The notes: generated by a model from the letters alone, not told the origin. 64,000 nt of DNA from Flagellimonas pacifica (GCF_900215465.1 NZ_OBEH01000005.1:124001-188000); one strand, 5' to 3'. Shown: positions 53,854-62,799, numbered from the stretch's first letter. Numbers and translations: made by a program.

Positions 53854-55176
53854 ATGAGAAAAGTCAATACTATAAGTCTTAGCCTTTGTGCAATTTTTTT
53901 GTTCTATGTTCCCGGCGTACTATGGGGCCAGCTATCACCTAAACCGGCCGGTTTGCAATCAGAACCTATTCTGTTGTCCGGCGGGACCATTCATACCGGC
54001 ACGGGCGAGGTAATCACGAAAGGTTTGTTGGGTTTTAAGGAAGGTAGGATCACCTATCTAGGGAATATGGAAGCAAAGGGGTCGGACTTTGATGAATATC
54101 GGATTATCGATATCACCGGCCAACATATTTATCCCGGCCTTATTTTACCGAACTCATTGATTGGGATCGAGGAAATCAGTGCAGTGCCACATTCCAATGA
54201 CAAACTGGAGCAGGGAGATATCAATCCTAGTATAAAAACGGTCTTTGCCTTCGACACAGGTTCTTCACATATCCCCACATTGAGGTTCAATGGGATTCTA
54301 ATGGTAGAGTCCATACGCTCTGGCGGAACTATCTCAGGGACGTCCACGGTGATGGAGTTGGACGGATGGAACTGGATGGAAGCGGTCCATAAAAATGAAG
54401 CTGCGATCCATTTACGTTGGCCCTCCGCATTTTCAAGCTCCTACGATACGGCCACCAAGACCTCACGAATAAAGAAAAGCACATCCTATGATTCCAAAAC
54501 ACGGGAGTTGGAAGACCTTTTTGTGGCAGCCCGTACCTATAACATAGGGTATAAACAACCGACAAACTTGAAACTGGCGTCCCTGCAGGGACTTTTTGAT
54601 GGAAGTAAAACCTTGGTGGTCCATGCGAGCGAACCCAAGGAAATAATAGAAAGCATTTTATTCGCGCAAACCCATAAGGTTGATCGGATAGCACTTGTTA
54701 CTTCCTATTCAGCTTTTATGGTGAGGGATTTTATAAGGGAGAATAATATTCCGGTAATCCTACCGCCTACCTATGCCTACCCCAGAAGGGCGGACATGGC
54801 GTACGATGCCCATTACAAGTTACCTTTTTTGCTCACCAAAGAGGGCATTACAGTAGCCTTGAGCCATACCGGCATGTTATCTACTTCCAGAAATTTGCCA
54901 TTCTATGCGGGTATGGCGGCCGCTTTCGGTCTGGAAAAAGAGGAGGCCCTTAAATTGGTAACGCTGAATCCTGCGAAAATTCTTGGTATCGATGCACGGG
55001 TCGGTTCCCTTATGGTTGGCAAGGACGCGACTTTGTTCGTATCAAGGGGCGATGCATTGGATGTACAGACCAATTCCCTCTCCCTGGCATTCATACGGGG
55101 AAAAAACATCATATTGGACGGACCACATCAGGAGAACTTCAAACGCTATTCGGAAAAGTTCGGACATGGTGAATGA
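53854..55176 (+). CDS. Secreted amidohydrolase-like protein, probably inactive
   Basis: This 440-residue protein has a signal peptide (to about residue 25) and an amidohydrolase fold. At the metal site it reads YPGLILPNSLIGIEE, without HxH. The C-terminal composite domain is intact (LVTLNPAKILGIDARVGSLM). It is a paralogue of the N-terminal half of the upstream protein, 10 nt away, and may be a structural partner. It overlaps the symporter start by 11 nt. Confidence 0.82.
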   Translation: MRKVNTISLSLCAIFLFYVPGVLWGQLSPKPAGLQSEPILLSGGTIHTGTGEVITKGLLGFKEGRITYLGNMEAKGSDFDEYRIIDITGQHIYPGLILPNSLIGIEEISAVPHSNDKLEQGDINPSIKTVFAFDTGSSHIPTLRFNGILMVESIRSGGTISGTSTVMELDGWNWMEAVHKNEAAIHLRWPSAFSSSYDTATKTSRIKKSTSYDSKTRELEDLFVAARTYNIGYKQPTNLKLASLQGLFDGSKTLVVHASEPKEIIESILFAQTHKVDRIALVTSYSAFMVRDFIRENNIPVILPPTYAYPRRADMAYDAHYKLPFLLTKEGITVALSHTGMLSTSRNLPFYAGMAAAFGLEKEEALKLVTLNPAKILGIDARVGSLMVGKDATLFVSRGDALDVQTNSLSLAFIRGKNIILDGPHQENFKRYSEKFGHGE

Positions 55177-56551
55177 CCCGTTTCAGAGAATTGAGCAGGC
55201 GATCATTGATTTTAGTAACTGGATATGGGACCTGCCTTTATTGATCTTATTGGTAGGGGGTGGCTTGTACTTTTTGATATACTCCAGATTATTGCCGTTC
55301 AAACATTTCTTGCACGCCGTTTCGGTTGTCCGGGGGAAATACGACAATAAGTCGAATATCGGTCAAATCAGCGCTTTTAGGGCACTATCCACAGCATTGT
55401 CCTCTACCCTGGGGATGGGCAATATATCCGGGGTGGCCATCGCAATTTCCATGGGAGGGCCAGGTGCGCTGTTTTGGATGTGGATGAGCGCGTTGATCGG
55501 CATGGCGACCAAATATTATACATGTTCTTTGTCCATAATGTATCGGGGCAGTGATGATTCCGGTATTGCGCAGGGAGGTCCGATGTATGTAATCATGGAG
55601 GGCTTGGGAAAAAGGTGGAAACCCCTCGCGGTCTTTTTTTCCATTGCCGGTCTTTTCGGTTCGTTGCCCATTTTTACAGCTAATCAGCTTACCCAAGTCC
55701 TGAACGATGTTCTATTGCCAAGTTTGAGCTACCGGGCATCCACAAAATCTTCGGTAATAATCGGAGCGGTAATTAGTGTCCTTGTTTCAATCGTTGTGTT
55801 CGGAGGCATCCGGCGAATAGCAAACTACGCCAGTAAACTGGTTCCTTTTATGGTGTGTTTATATTTTTTGGCGGTATCTTATATTTTGGTGGTACACCAC
55901 GTCAATATCATTCCGGCATTTGAACAGGTCATATCGGATGCAATGACCGGCAATGCCGTTTTAGGAGGAAGTCTGGGAGCGATTATCATTGTTGGTGTGC
56001 GAAGAGCGGCATTTTCCAATGAGGCGGGCATTGGTACGGCTCCCATGGCCCATGGCGCATCTAGAAACATGGAACCGGTCAGGGAAGGGCTTGTGGCAAT
56101 GCTAGGCCCTTTTATCGATACTATTGTAGTTTGTACCTTGACGGCAATTGCAATTTTGGTGACCAATAGTTGGCAAGATCCGAATATTGGTGGGGTAACG
56201 GTCACCTTAAATGCATTTGTCAAGACCATGCCTGGATACGGAGCATTCTTGTTGGTGTTCATCGTGGCCATTTTTGCATTGACCTCCCTGTTTACTTACT
56301 CATATTACGGGACCAAGTGCATAGGCTTTCTTTTCGGTACGCGATACAAGAAAATCTATAATTACATTTATATCATAAGTATAATCATAGCGGCAATTTC
56401 CTCCATGTCCGGAATTGTTGGCCTTATCGATATAAGCTTTGCCTTAATGTCAATACCTACCATGGTATCCGCCATTATCCTATCTCCAAAGGTGAACAGG
56501 GCTACGCACGACTATTTCAATAAACTATCAATAAAAACCACTGCTGTTTAA
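55166..56551 (+). CDS. AGCS-family sodium:alanine/glycine symporter
   Basis: From ATG 55166 (MVNDPFQRIEQAII) this 461-residue inner-membrane protein has about 11 helices and the AGCS signatures NISGVAIAISMGGPGALFWM, GGPMYVIMEGLGKRW and SNEAGIGTAPMAHGA. It imports small amino acids with Na+. The start overlaps the upstream gene by 11 nt, and the carboxypeptidase follows 10 nt later. This supports a peptide or amino-acid utilisation operon. An earlier in-frame ATG at 54983 runs through the upstream gene and is unlikely. Confidence 0.93.
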   Translation: MVNDPFQRIEQAIIDFSNWIWDLPLLILLVGGGLYFLIYSRLLPFKHFLHAVSVVRGKYDNKSNIGQISAFRALSTALSSTLGMGNISGVAIAISMGGPGALFWMWMSALIGMATKYYTCSLSIMYRGSDDSGIAQGGPMYVIMEGLGKRWKPLAVFFSIAGLFGSLPIFTANQLTQVLNDVLLPSLSYRASTKSSVIIGAVISVLVSIVVFGGIRRIANYASKLVPFMVCLYFLAVSYILVVHHVNIIPAFEQVISDAMTGNAVLGGSLGAIIIVGVRRAAFSNEAGIGTAPMAHGASRNMEPVREGLVAMLGPFIDTIVVCTLTAIAILVTNSWQDPNIGGVTVTLNAFVKTMPGYGAFLLVFIVAIFALTSLFTYSYYGTKCIGFLFGTRYKKIYNYIYIISIIIAAISSMSGIVGLIDISFALMSIPTMVSAIILSPKVNRATHDYFNKLSIKTTAV

Positions 56552-56561
56552 AACGATTACC

Positions 56562-57830
56562 ATGAAAAAGACCATACTTCTTTTGTATCTAATGACCCTC
56601 GCTCCCATTACCGCCCAAAATGAAAAATTTCAGGGACAGCCACCCATTGAAATTGTGCCCACAACCTCAAAACCCGTACAGAAACAATGGAAGGGGAGCT
56701 TTACGTACGATAGTGCCAACATTACTTTTTCCAATAATTTCGAAGGAGCTAGACTTAACGGTATTATAAAGAACAACGACAGTACCTATACCGCCTTGAT
56801 AACTTCTGAAAATACACCGATAAATACCAGTCCCTGGTATGCCTTTAAGATATGGGCCAAAGAAAAAAGAACGATCAACGTCATATTGACCTATCAAGCA
56901 TCGGCGAAACACCGGTATTATCCCAAATTAAGTTTCGATGGCCTAAGGTGGTCGCCACTTGACTCCATCCAATATACGGAGTTTGAAAAAGGGGACAAAA
57001 ACTTTGGGCCAGGTTCACTCCCTGTAAAAATAAGCATGAAATTAGAGGTGGGCAGGGACACGTTATGGATTGCCGGACAGGAACTGCACACTTCAAGCCA
57101 TGTTGGTCGTTGGATGGATAGCCTATCACAAAAGCCCTTTGTTTCAAGAAAAAGCATGGGCAAAAGTCGGGAAGGCAGGCTTCTGGATTTACTCACCATA
57201 GGAAATCCAAAATCAAAAAATATGCTCATGGTCATTTCTAGGCAACATCCTCCAGAGGTTACAGGCTACCTTGCCATGAAATCATTTATCGAAACAATGG
57301 CATCGGATGCTAAATTGGCTCGTAGGTTTAGAAAAAAGTTTACTACTTATGTGGTGCCCTTAATGAATCCGGACGGGGTTGATAACGGACATTGGAGACA
57401 TAATGCCGGGGGAGTGGATTTAAACAGGGACTGGGCAAATTTTAACCACCCGGAAACTCGGGCGGTAAAAAAATTCATGGAGGAAAAGGTGGTGCGGACC
57501 AATGGAAAATTTTATTTTGGTATCGACTTTCATTCCACATGGGACGATATCTATTATACCGTTGATCCTAAATTAAAAGGAAATATGCCAGATCTGGTGC
57601 CCACATGGCTCGATGCCATCAAGGAAGAAGTCGATGGCTACGACCCCAATGTTAGGCCCAGTGATAGGATGCATCCTACCACGGTTTCACGCAATTACTT
57701 TTTCGTGGAACATGGGGCCGAGGCCCTGGTTTTTGAAATCGGGGACAACACCCCAAGAGAGTTTCTTAGGGAAAAAGGGCGGATAAGTGCCAATGTATTG
57801 ATGGAATTAATGCTTGAACGTTTAAAGTAA
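56562..57830 (+). CDS. Secreted M14-family zinc carboxypeptidase
   Basis: This 422-residue protein has a signal peptide (to about residue 18), a beta-rich N-terminal M14 accessory domain (about 40-170) and a catalytic domain. Zinc ligands are His 229 and Glu 232 (RQHPPE) and His 324 (DFHST), with Asn/Arg substrate residues in DLNRDWANFNHPETR and a catalytic Glu in VFEIGD near 392. All are intact. It would trim C-terminal residues from peptides in the periplasm or outside the cell. Tight operon spacing supports that. Confidence 0.9.
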   Translation: MKKTILLLYLMTLAPITAQNEKFQGQPPIEIVPTTSKPVQKQWKGSFTYDSANITFSNNFEGARLNGIIKNNDSTYTALITSENTPINTSPWYAFKIWAKEKRTINVILTYQASAKHRYYPKLSFDGLRWSPLDSIQYTEFEKGDKNFGPGSLPVKISMKLEVGRDTLWIAGQELHTSSHVGRWMDSLSQKPFVSRKSMGKSREGRLLDLLTIGNPKSKNMLMVISRQHPPEVTGYLAMKSFIETMASDAKLARRFRKKFTTYVVPLMNPDGVDNGHWRHNAGGVDLNRDWANFNHPETRAVKKFMEEKVVRTNGKFYFGIDFHSTWDDIYYTVDPKLKGNMPDLVPTWLDAIKEEVDGYDPNVRPSDRMHPTTVSRNYFFVEHGAEALVFEIGDNTPREFLREKGRISANVLMELMLERLK

Positions 57831-57834
57831 CCCT

Positions 57835-58632
57835 ATGGAAAAATCTCTTCAAAATTCAAACACCACCTTATCTATACAATTACCCAGGTATAGGACATTC
57901 TTTCAGATTGGTATCCTTCTGGTATCGTTTTTTTCGTCAAACACGGTAGTGGCACAACAAGAAATTGTAGCTAAGGCCATCGAAGTTTCCGGGACCGCGA
58001 AATTAAAAAATGCAGAAGCCTCCTTTTCCTTTCGTGACCACAATTACAAATACAGAAAAAACAACGGACGGTTTGAATACACGAGAACCGGCAAGAAGTT
58101 GGACGGCACCGAGATAAGGGATATCTATACCAATGCAGGCTTGAACCGTTATGTGGCGGATACCTTGGTGAACCTAACGGAAAAGAGAAAAAACGCCTAT
58201 ACCAATTCGGTCAATTCGGTAATTTATTTTGCGTTTCTACCACTATGGCTCAATGACCCAGCGGTCATCATTGAGAATATGGGAAGATCGAGTATCAAGA
58301 ACAAAGAATACCATAAGATTCGGGTTACTTTCAGGCAAGAAGGGGGCGGGGACGATTTTGAGGACGTTTTCCTGTACTGGTTCGATGTCTCAGATTACAG
58401 CATGGACTACCTCGCCTATAAGTACTTTACGGGCAAGGGGGGAATGCGGTTCCGCGAAGCCTATAACCAACGCATGATCAATGGGGTCCTCATTCAGGAC
58501 TATCGAAATCTAAAACCTAGAATCAAGGGAAGCTTTCCCTTCGAGGAAATTGAGAAAGCATATGAAAAAGATGAACTCGAAAAACTTTCCACTATTGAAC
58601 TAAAAAACGTGAAAATAGAATTTATACCCTAA
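57835..58632 (+). CDS. Secreted DUF6503 protein
   Basis: This 265-residue protein has a longer than usual N-terminus followed by a signal segment (residues 24-42, ending VVAQ) and a beta-rich domain. Features include SFSFRDHNYKYRKNNGRFEY, DPAVIIENMGRS and FYWFD-like FLYWFDVSDYSMDY. I assign it to DUF6503 from these. The function is unknown, and LolA/LppX-like lipid binding is a possibility. It is the last gene of the locus 2 operon, 4 nt after the carboxypeptidase. Confidence 0.7.
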   Translation: MEKSLQNSNTTLSIQLPRYRTFFQIGILLVSFFSSNTVVAQQEIVAKAIEVSGTAKLKNAEASFSFRDHNYKYRKNNGRFEYTRTGKKLDGTEIRDIYTNAGLNRYVADTLVNLTEKRKNAYTNSVNSVIYFAFLPLWLNDPAVIIENMGRSSIKNKEYHKIRVTFRQEGGGDDFEDVFLYWFDVSDYSMDYLAYKYFTGKGGMRFREAYNQRMINGVLIQDYRNLKPRIKGSFPFEEIEKAYEKDELEKLSTIELKNVKIEFIP

Positions 58633-58701
58633 AATAAATTGCCGTCCAAGTTGGGCTGGGTCATTGACCGGAATGTATTTCTTACTAAAAAACAACGGGT
58701 T

Positions 58702-59145
58702 CTACTCAAAGACACGAAGTAGGTCCCCAGTCAATTCGGTCTGGAATATTTTCAAGGGATTACTTGTAATGCTGTTCAATGGTTTACCGCTTTGGTCAAA
58801 ACGTGCTCCGTGTGTGGAACAATTATAGATTCCCCCATCTTGTGCCACAAAACGGACTTCCTCGGTCTGTTGGTGACTGCACACCTGACTGGCGGCCACA
58901 AAGTTTCCTTCCAAATTTTTCACCACGACCACATATTCCTTAAGAATAAAATCGCCATTGTTTTCCAAACCGGTACCTTCAGCCGAACTTAGGTCTATTG
59001 TAAAATCCACTCCGGTAGGTATGGGCCTCATGTCCTCTGGAGCTACATCTCCGTTGCCATCTTTTGAACAACCATGAACGCATGGGAAGACGATAGCGAA
59101 TGCTGCCCCTGCCCCTAAACTCCTCAAAAATTCTTTTCTTTTCAC
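58702..59145 (-). CDS. Rieske 2Fe-2S protein
   Basis: From GTG 59145 (read VKRKEFLRSLGAGAAFA) this about 147-residue protein has a hydrophobic leader with lipobox-like FPCVHGC and a Rieske domain with CSH and CSTH motifs (Cys-x-His and Cys-x2-His), spaced as in the family. The 2Fe-2S cluster is bound by these. It likely transfers electrons in the periplasm. GTG start is chosen because homologous leaders begin xxRKEFL; longer in-frame ATGs up to 59262 are possible. It faces the DUF6503 gene. Confidence 0.82.
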   Translation of the reverse strand: MKRKEFLRSLGAGAAFAIVFPCVHGCSKDGNGDVAPEDMRPIPTGVDFTIDLSSAEGTGLENNGDFILKEYVVVVKNLEGNFVAASQVCSHQQTEEVRFVAQDGGIYNCSTHGARFDQSGKPLNSITSNPLKIFQTELTGDLLRVFE

Positions 59146-59440
59146 AACAAAGATATCTGCATACTTCCAACGGATTTTTCTTGAAAATCGTATACGCATA
59201 ATAAATATTGGCGTTCGCCCAACGAAATGGCATAGCAGTAAATGGTAAATTAAAACATACAATTTTAGTCAATCTATTGGCCCGAAACTTTGCCCTACAA
59301 AGCGTTCTTTTTATGGGACATATTACTATCGATCGACTTGTTTAGAATTAACATTATATAAATTTGGCAGACTTCGTTTAAATGGAAAGCTAAAGATTTA
59401 GCTCTAATTCCGTATTGTTTTTATACTTTGTTGGCTAGTG

Positions 59441-60082
59441 TCATTTGTTATCTTTAAAATTAAGTTGATATGAATAATTCTCTTTCCAACTTTTAATATT
59501 TTCAAAGCTCTCCAGTTCCCACATATTGGAATAAGATAGTTTTATTTCTTTGTCATAATCTGCGTCCAAAGTATTGCTCGAACAGTTAAACATAGATAAA
59601 TTTCCAATTAATTCATTGTTGCTTAACTTTCCAGAAAATGAAAAAACATAAGTATCAGATTGTTGCCAATCTTTATATGCTTTGCTTCCTTTTGTCCAAA
59701 TCTCAATATTCAAGATGTCATTAGATCGTTTCCCGTTAACTATGGCACCACTTCTAGTTGGCTCCGCACCTCCTTCATAAAGGTTGAAAAACCCCAGTAT
59801 TTGTCCGTTTAATTCCCAGAGACTTAATGTATAACCATAAGTGCTATCTCCTGTATTATTAAGGTTTTCATAGAGGCCGATCAATTCTACACGAGATTTA
59901 TTAGAACTATTACTACCTAGTGTTTCTAAAGAAAACTTACAGGTTGTATTTTCAGATTTAGTCGTTTTTTGTTCTTTTTGAACAAAGCTTTTCTTAGTTT
60001 CTTTGTTGTCAGTATTTGATTTGCACTGATTTGATGTCAGTAATGAAATTATAGATAAGAGAAATAATAATATATTTTTCAT
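59441..60082 (-). CDS. Lipoprotein of unknown family
   Basis: This 213-residue protein has a lipobox-like LLTSNQC (Cys 20), then a beta-rich domain with VELIGLYENL and ELNGQILGFFNLYEGG. I recognise no family. It is AT-rich and single-gene, the leftmost member of the five-gene cassette-like array. The motif GCCAACAAAGTATAA begins 5 nt after its stop. Confidence 0.6.
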   Translation of the reverse strand: MKNILLFLLSIISLLTSNQCKSNTDNKETKKSFVQKEQKTTKSENTTCKFSLETLGSNSSNKSRVELIGLYENLNNTGDSTYGYTLSLWELNGQILGFFNLYEGGAEPTRSGAIVNGKRSNDILNIEIWTKGSKAYKDWQQSDTYVFSFSGKLSNNELIGNLSMFNCSSNTLDADYDKEIKLSYSNMWELESFENIKSWKENYSYQLNFKDNK

Positions 60083-60205
60083 AGTTTTTAGTGATAGCTA
60101 ACTGTCTTGGTCAAAATTTCCTTGTGGAATCATCCGTTAATAAATGCTTTTATCTTGGTGTGACACTAAATAACAACGAATTATAGCCATAGTTGGGTAG
60201 CGTTT

Positions 60206-61180
60206 TTATTTCTTTTTTATTCCTTTAATCGTATCTGTAATAAATTCATCTGGCAAATAATGTCCAGATTCATAAAATTTCAATGTCTTGTCTTTTATAG
60301 TTATTTTATCAAAAAAATCTTGAGCTTCTCCTTTAGTATACCAACCATCTTTTGTTCCCATAAGTAGGGTAATAGGTGCTTTTTGTAGCATCGCATAATT
60401 TTTTGGTGATAGTAACTCCAAGCTTTTTGCACTATCTTCATTCATTCCTATCCTTTTGGATCCTTTTTGAGTATCCAAAGGTGCAACACAGACAACTACA
60501 CGATTCAATCTTTCATCAACCGAATTCAAGAGAATAGCCATCTGTCCGCCCATACTATACCCTATGACATCAAAAATTTGTGGTTTTGAGGTTGATTTGC
60601 TTTCTATATAGTCAATTATGATTCGAATATCTTTGACAGATGATGTATATAAATTATATACTTTTTGAAGATCTTGTAATGAAAAAAATGTTAGAGGCGA
60701 AGCAAAATTTCCTTGATAGCTTCTTTCTCCGTGGTATTTAGCATCCGGGATTATTACTGAATATCCTAATGTTAATAGTGAATCTTTGAGTTTTACATAT
60801 TTTTCGGACAGACTGGTTGTAGGATTAACCCAATTGTCTTTGTTCCCAGTTATACCGTGAAGAAGTATAACATATTTACCCTCCTTTTGTTCTTTTGGTT
60901 TTATGTTGTAAAATGGAATTTTGGAATCGAATCCATCTATTACTATTTTTTCGAAAGTATTACCATTATCATCGGTATTACTTCCAACAATTTTGTCATT
61001 GAATTCTAGGTTTGGGAAATAACCTAAATCAGCGGTTATTTCTTGGGCTGAAATAATAGTACTGATGAGAATTAGCGCAAATGCTATTATTAATGGTCTA
61101 AATTTTCTCATTTTTATGCCAAAAAAACCGACTCCTCCTAAAACCAGTATCATTACTAGAATCTTTTTTCTTGTTTTCAT
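60206..61180 (-). CDS. Secreted alpha/beta hydrolase
   Basis: This 324-residue protein has an N-terminal membrane/signal region and possibly a second start (MRKFRPLIIAFALILI). The alpha/beta hydrolase core has oxyanion LLHGITGNKDNW, the nucleophile GYSMGG, an acid in MGTKDGW and a catalytic His in YESGHYLPDE. It resembles dienelactone hydrolase- and esterase-like enzymes. The substrate is unknown. It is a single gene between repeat-rich spacers. Confidence 0.85.
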   Translation of the reverse strand: MKTRKKILVMILVLGGVGFFGIKMRKFRPLIIAFALILISTIISAQEITADLGYFPNLEFNDKIVGSNTDDNGNTFEKIVIDGFDSKIPFYNIKPKEQKEGKYVILLHGITGNKDNWVNPTTSLSEKYVKLKDSLLTLGYSVIIPDAKYHGERSYQGNFASPLTFFSLQDLQKVYNLYTSSVKDIRIIIDYIESKSTSKPQIFDVIGYSMGGQMAILLNSVDERLNRVVVCVAPLDTQKGSKRIGMNEDSAKSLELLSPKNYAMLQKAPITLLMGTKDGWYTKGEAQDFFDKITIKDKTLKFYESGHYLPDEFITDTIKGIKKK

Positions 61181-61215
61181 TTTATTTATTTTTAGTCGTT
61201 TTTTTATTTTTTGCT

Positions 61216-61344
61216 AATGGACTTTGTGTATGGCGAGTGGGGCATCGCCCCACGGGAGCCATCATATCGCCCCATTCGTTATGGACTTGGTCGGTGGCTG
61301 TACTTTTGCTGCCATGACTTTGTTAAAGATAGAAAAACCTGAGA
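61216..61344. repeat. Folded repeat A, copy 1
   Basis: This block aligns with 62383-62508 over about 125 bp. It contains ATGGC...GCCAT arms enclosing the hairpin GTGGGGC-ATC-GCCCCAC (61236-61252), followed by CGCCCCATTCGTTAT. Copy 2 has different hairpin arms that still pair (see 62383). It ends 36 bp before the start codon of the hydrolase on the minus strand. Confidence 0.7.
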
Positions 61345-61352
61345 TAGCGCTG

Positions 61353-61437
61353 CGATGATGTTGCATATCCCTTGGTGCGTGAATCGAAGTACGAGGTGTA
61401 GCAACTAGGGTCGCCATAGGCGAATGCAACATCATCG
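61353..61437. repeat. 14-bp inverted repeat between repeats A and B, copy 1
   Basis: CGATGATGTTGCAT (61353-61366) and its exact complement (61424-61437) are 57 bp apart. The loop has a second small hairpin TCGCC-ATA-GGCGA (61411-61423). It would fold into a long single-strand stem. The equivalent position in the 63.2-kb spacer has a different palindrome (CGTTCGAGTC). Confidence 0.7.
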
Positions 61438-61552
61438 TATTTGTATAAGATTAGTTGCGTGCTTAAGGACCTAATTTAACAAATACAAACCGAATAAAAA
61501 ATCCGCGAGAATTTTCGTAAATAGGCTTGTACTAACAATTAATTTTATAAGT
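61438..61552. repeat. Folded repeat B, copy 1
   Basis: About 105 bp matches 63206-63322, including AGTTGCGTG, AAATACAAACCGAATA and AATCCGCGAG. A hairpin with a GCGA tetraloop lies at 61498-61515. It ends at the GCCAACAACTTATAA block, which starts 1 nt after the stop of the DJ-1 gene. In total the 61181-61560 gap holds A, inverted repeat and B, and nothing else I can name. Confidence 0.7.
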
Positions 61553-61560
61553 TGTTGGCA

Positions 61561-62313
61561 TTAGTTTTCTATTAAATTAATCATCTCTTTAGCCACTAAA
61601 GCTGAGGATGGTAAAAACATTGTTGACACTATTCTGTTGTCTATTATCACATCATGTTTATCATTCAAATCATTTTTATTTTGATAAATAGCACCATTTT
61701 CTCTTAATTGGGTTTCCAAAAAGAATGGTAATAAAGTTCCCTCTTTTGCCCAAGTTTTAGTTATCTCGGTTGAATTTGGAAAACCTGTTACTTTTTTCCC
61801 ATTAACCATATATTTATCATTACTTAATTTAACATTGGCGAAAGCACCCGGCCCATGTCCACAACCGCCTACTATGCCATCATTTTCATATATTTTTGCT
61901 ATAATCGATAGTAGTTCTTTGTTTTCGGCCACGTCAAATAATGGGCCATAACCACCTCCAATAAAAACAGCCTTATACTTTTTAAAATCGACTTGCTCAG
62001 GAGTAAGTGAATTTTCGGCTTTCTCCATGAAATTTTCATATTTTATTGTGTAACTACTTATTCCAAGTGGATCCATTGAGAAAGGAACTTTTTCGCCAGT
62101 TGGTGATACAAAATCTACTTCATAGCCGTGAGAAATAAAAATATGATATGGCGGAGCAACTTCCCAAAGATTGTTACCAGCAAAGTGTTTTTCGGGATCA
62201 TTCATATCCTCAGTATTTGAGACAATAATTAATATTCTTCCCTTTCCAATTGTTTCATTTTTACAGGAAATAAAAATTACTAATGTCAGTAATGTTAAAA
62301 GTGTGTTTTTCAT
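61561..62313 (-). CDS. DJ-1/PfpI-family lipoprotein
   Basis: From ATG 62313 (MKNTLLTLLTLVIFISC, lipobox Cys 17) this about 250-residue protein belongs to the DJ-1/PfpI superfamily. Features are GRILIIVSNTED, AVFIGGGYGPLFD, GGCGHGP and KVTGFPNSTE. The family nucleophile normally precedes HGP directly (xCHGP). Here the order is Cys-Gly-His-Gly-Pro, one residue earlier. A longer frame to 62370 adds atypical residues. It is surface- or periplasm-located by its lipobox. Its function is uncertain. Confidence 0.85.
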   Translation of the reverse strand: MKNTLLTLLTLVIFISCKNETIGKGRILIIVSNTEDMNDPEKHFAGNNLWEVAPPYHIFISHGYEVDFVSPTGEKVPFSMDPLGISSYTIKYENFMEKAENSLTPEQVDFKKYKAVFIGGGYGPLFDVAENKELLSIIAKIYENDGIVGGCGHGPGAFANVKLSNDKYMVNGKKVTGFPNSTEITKTWAKEGTLLPFFLETQLRENGAIYQNKNDLNDKHDVIIDNRIVSTMFLPSSALVAKEMINLIEN

Positions 62314-62382
62314 TTTTTGATTAATTGAATTTTTTATAAGACAATAATTAGTGAAGAATGTTACAGTCATCCAATTAATGCC

Positions 62383-62508
62383 AATGGGCTTTGTTTATGG
62401 CGTGTGAGAGGTGCCTCACGTGAGCCATCATTACGCCCCATCCGTTATAAGTGTAGTCGATTGCTGTGCCTTTTGCCACAGGTCTTATAAAAATGGAAAA
62501 ACTACAGT
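62383..62508. repeat. Folded repeat A, copy 2
   Basis: It is the second copy of the 61216-61344 block. The hairpin arms are GTGAG and CTCAC instead of GTGGGGC and GCCCCAC, so the base pairing is kept while the bases differ. It ends about 70 bp upstream of the DJ-1 start. The rest of the gap 62509-62799 has a CCCATCGATGGG palindrome (near 62538) and a CAACAACGTATGTAA block (62716-62730) but no gene I can see. Confidence 0.65.
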
Positions 62509-62799
62509 AGGATATGAGGTGTGATGTACAAAGCCCATCGATGGGTCTTATATATGGCTCCTAGCGTGCAAAATAGCAATTACTTTTCGGTTGAGTACGA
62601 GCCGAATTTTATAATTTTCTTATTACCTTTTTTATCAATAAGCCAAATTGAAAAATTTGGCGGGCTTGCAAATATGCCTTAACTGCGATTAAGCAACTAA
62701 TTAGCTATGAGTTACATACGTTGTTGTAAAACGCTTTTCTTTCACTTTATTATTTAAATTTCGTATTTTGAGTTAATTCCGATTTGGAACATTTTTGCT

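Noticed and set aside
58633-58701. Gap between the convergent DUF6503 and Rieske genes, examined for a bidirectional terminator
   Set aside because: No inverted repeat of useful length was found.
59148-59155. TATCTTTG on the minus strand, a match to the -7 consensus, before the Rieske start
   Set aside because: It is only 2 nt from the likely GTG start and inside the longer in-frame reading, so transcription would begin within the gene; probably coincidence.
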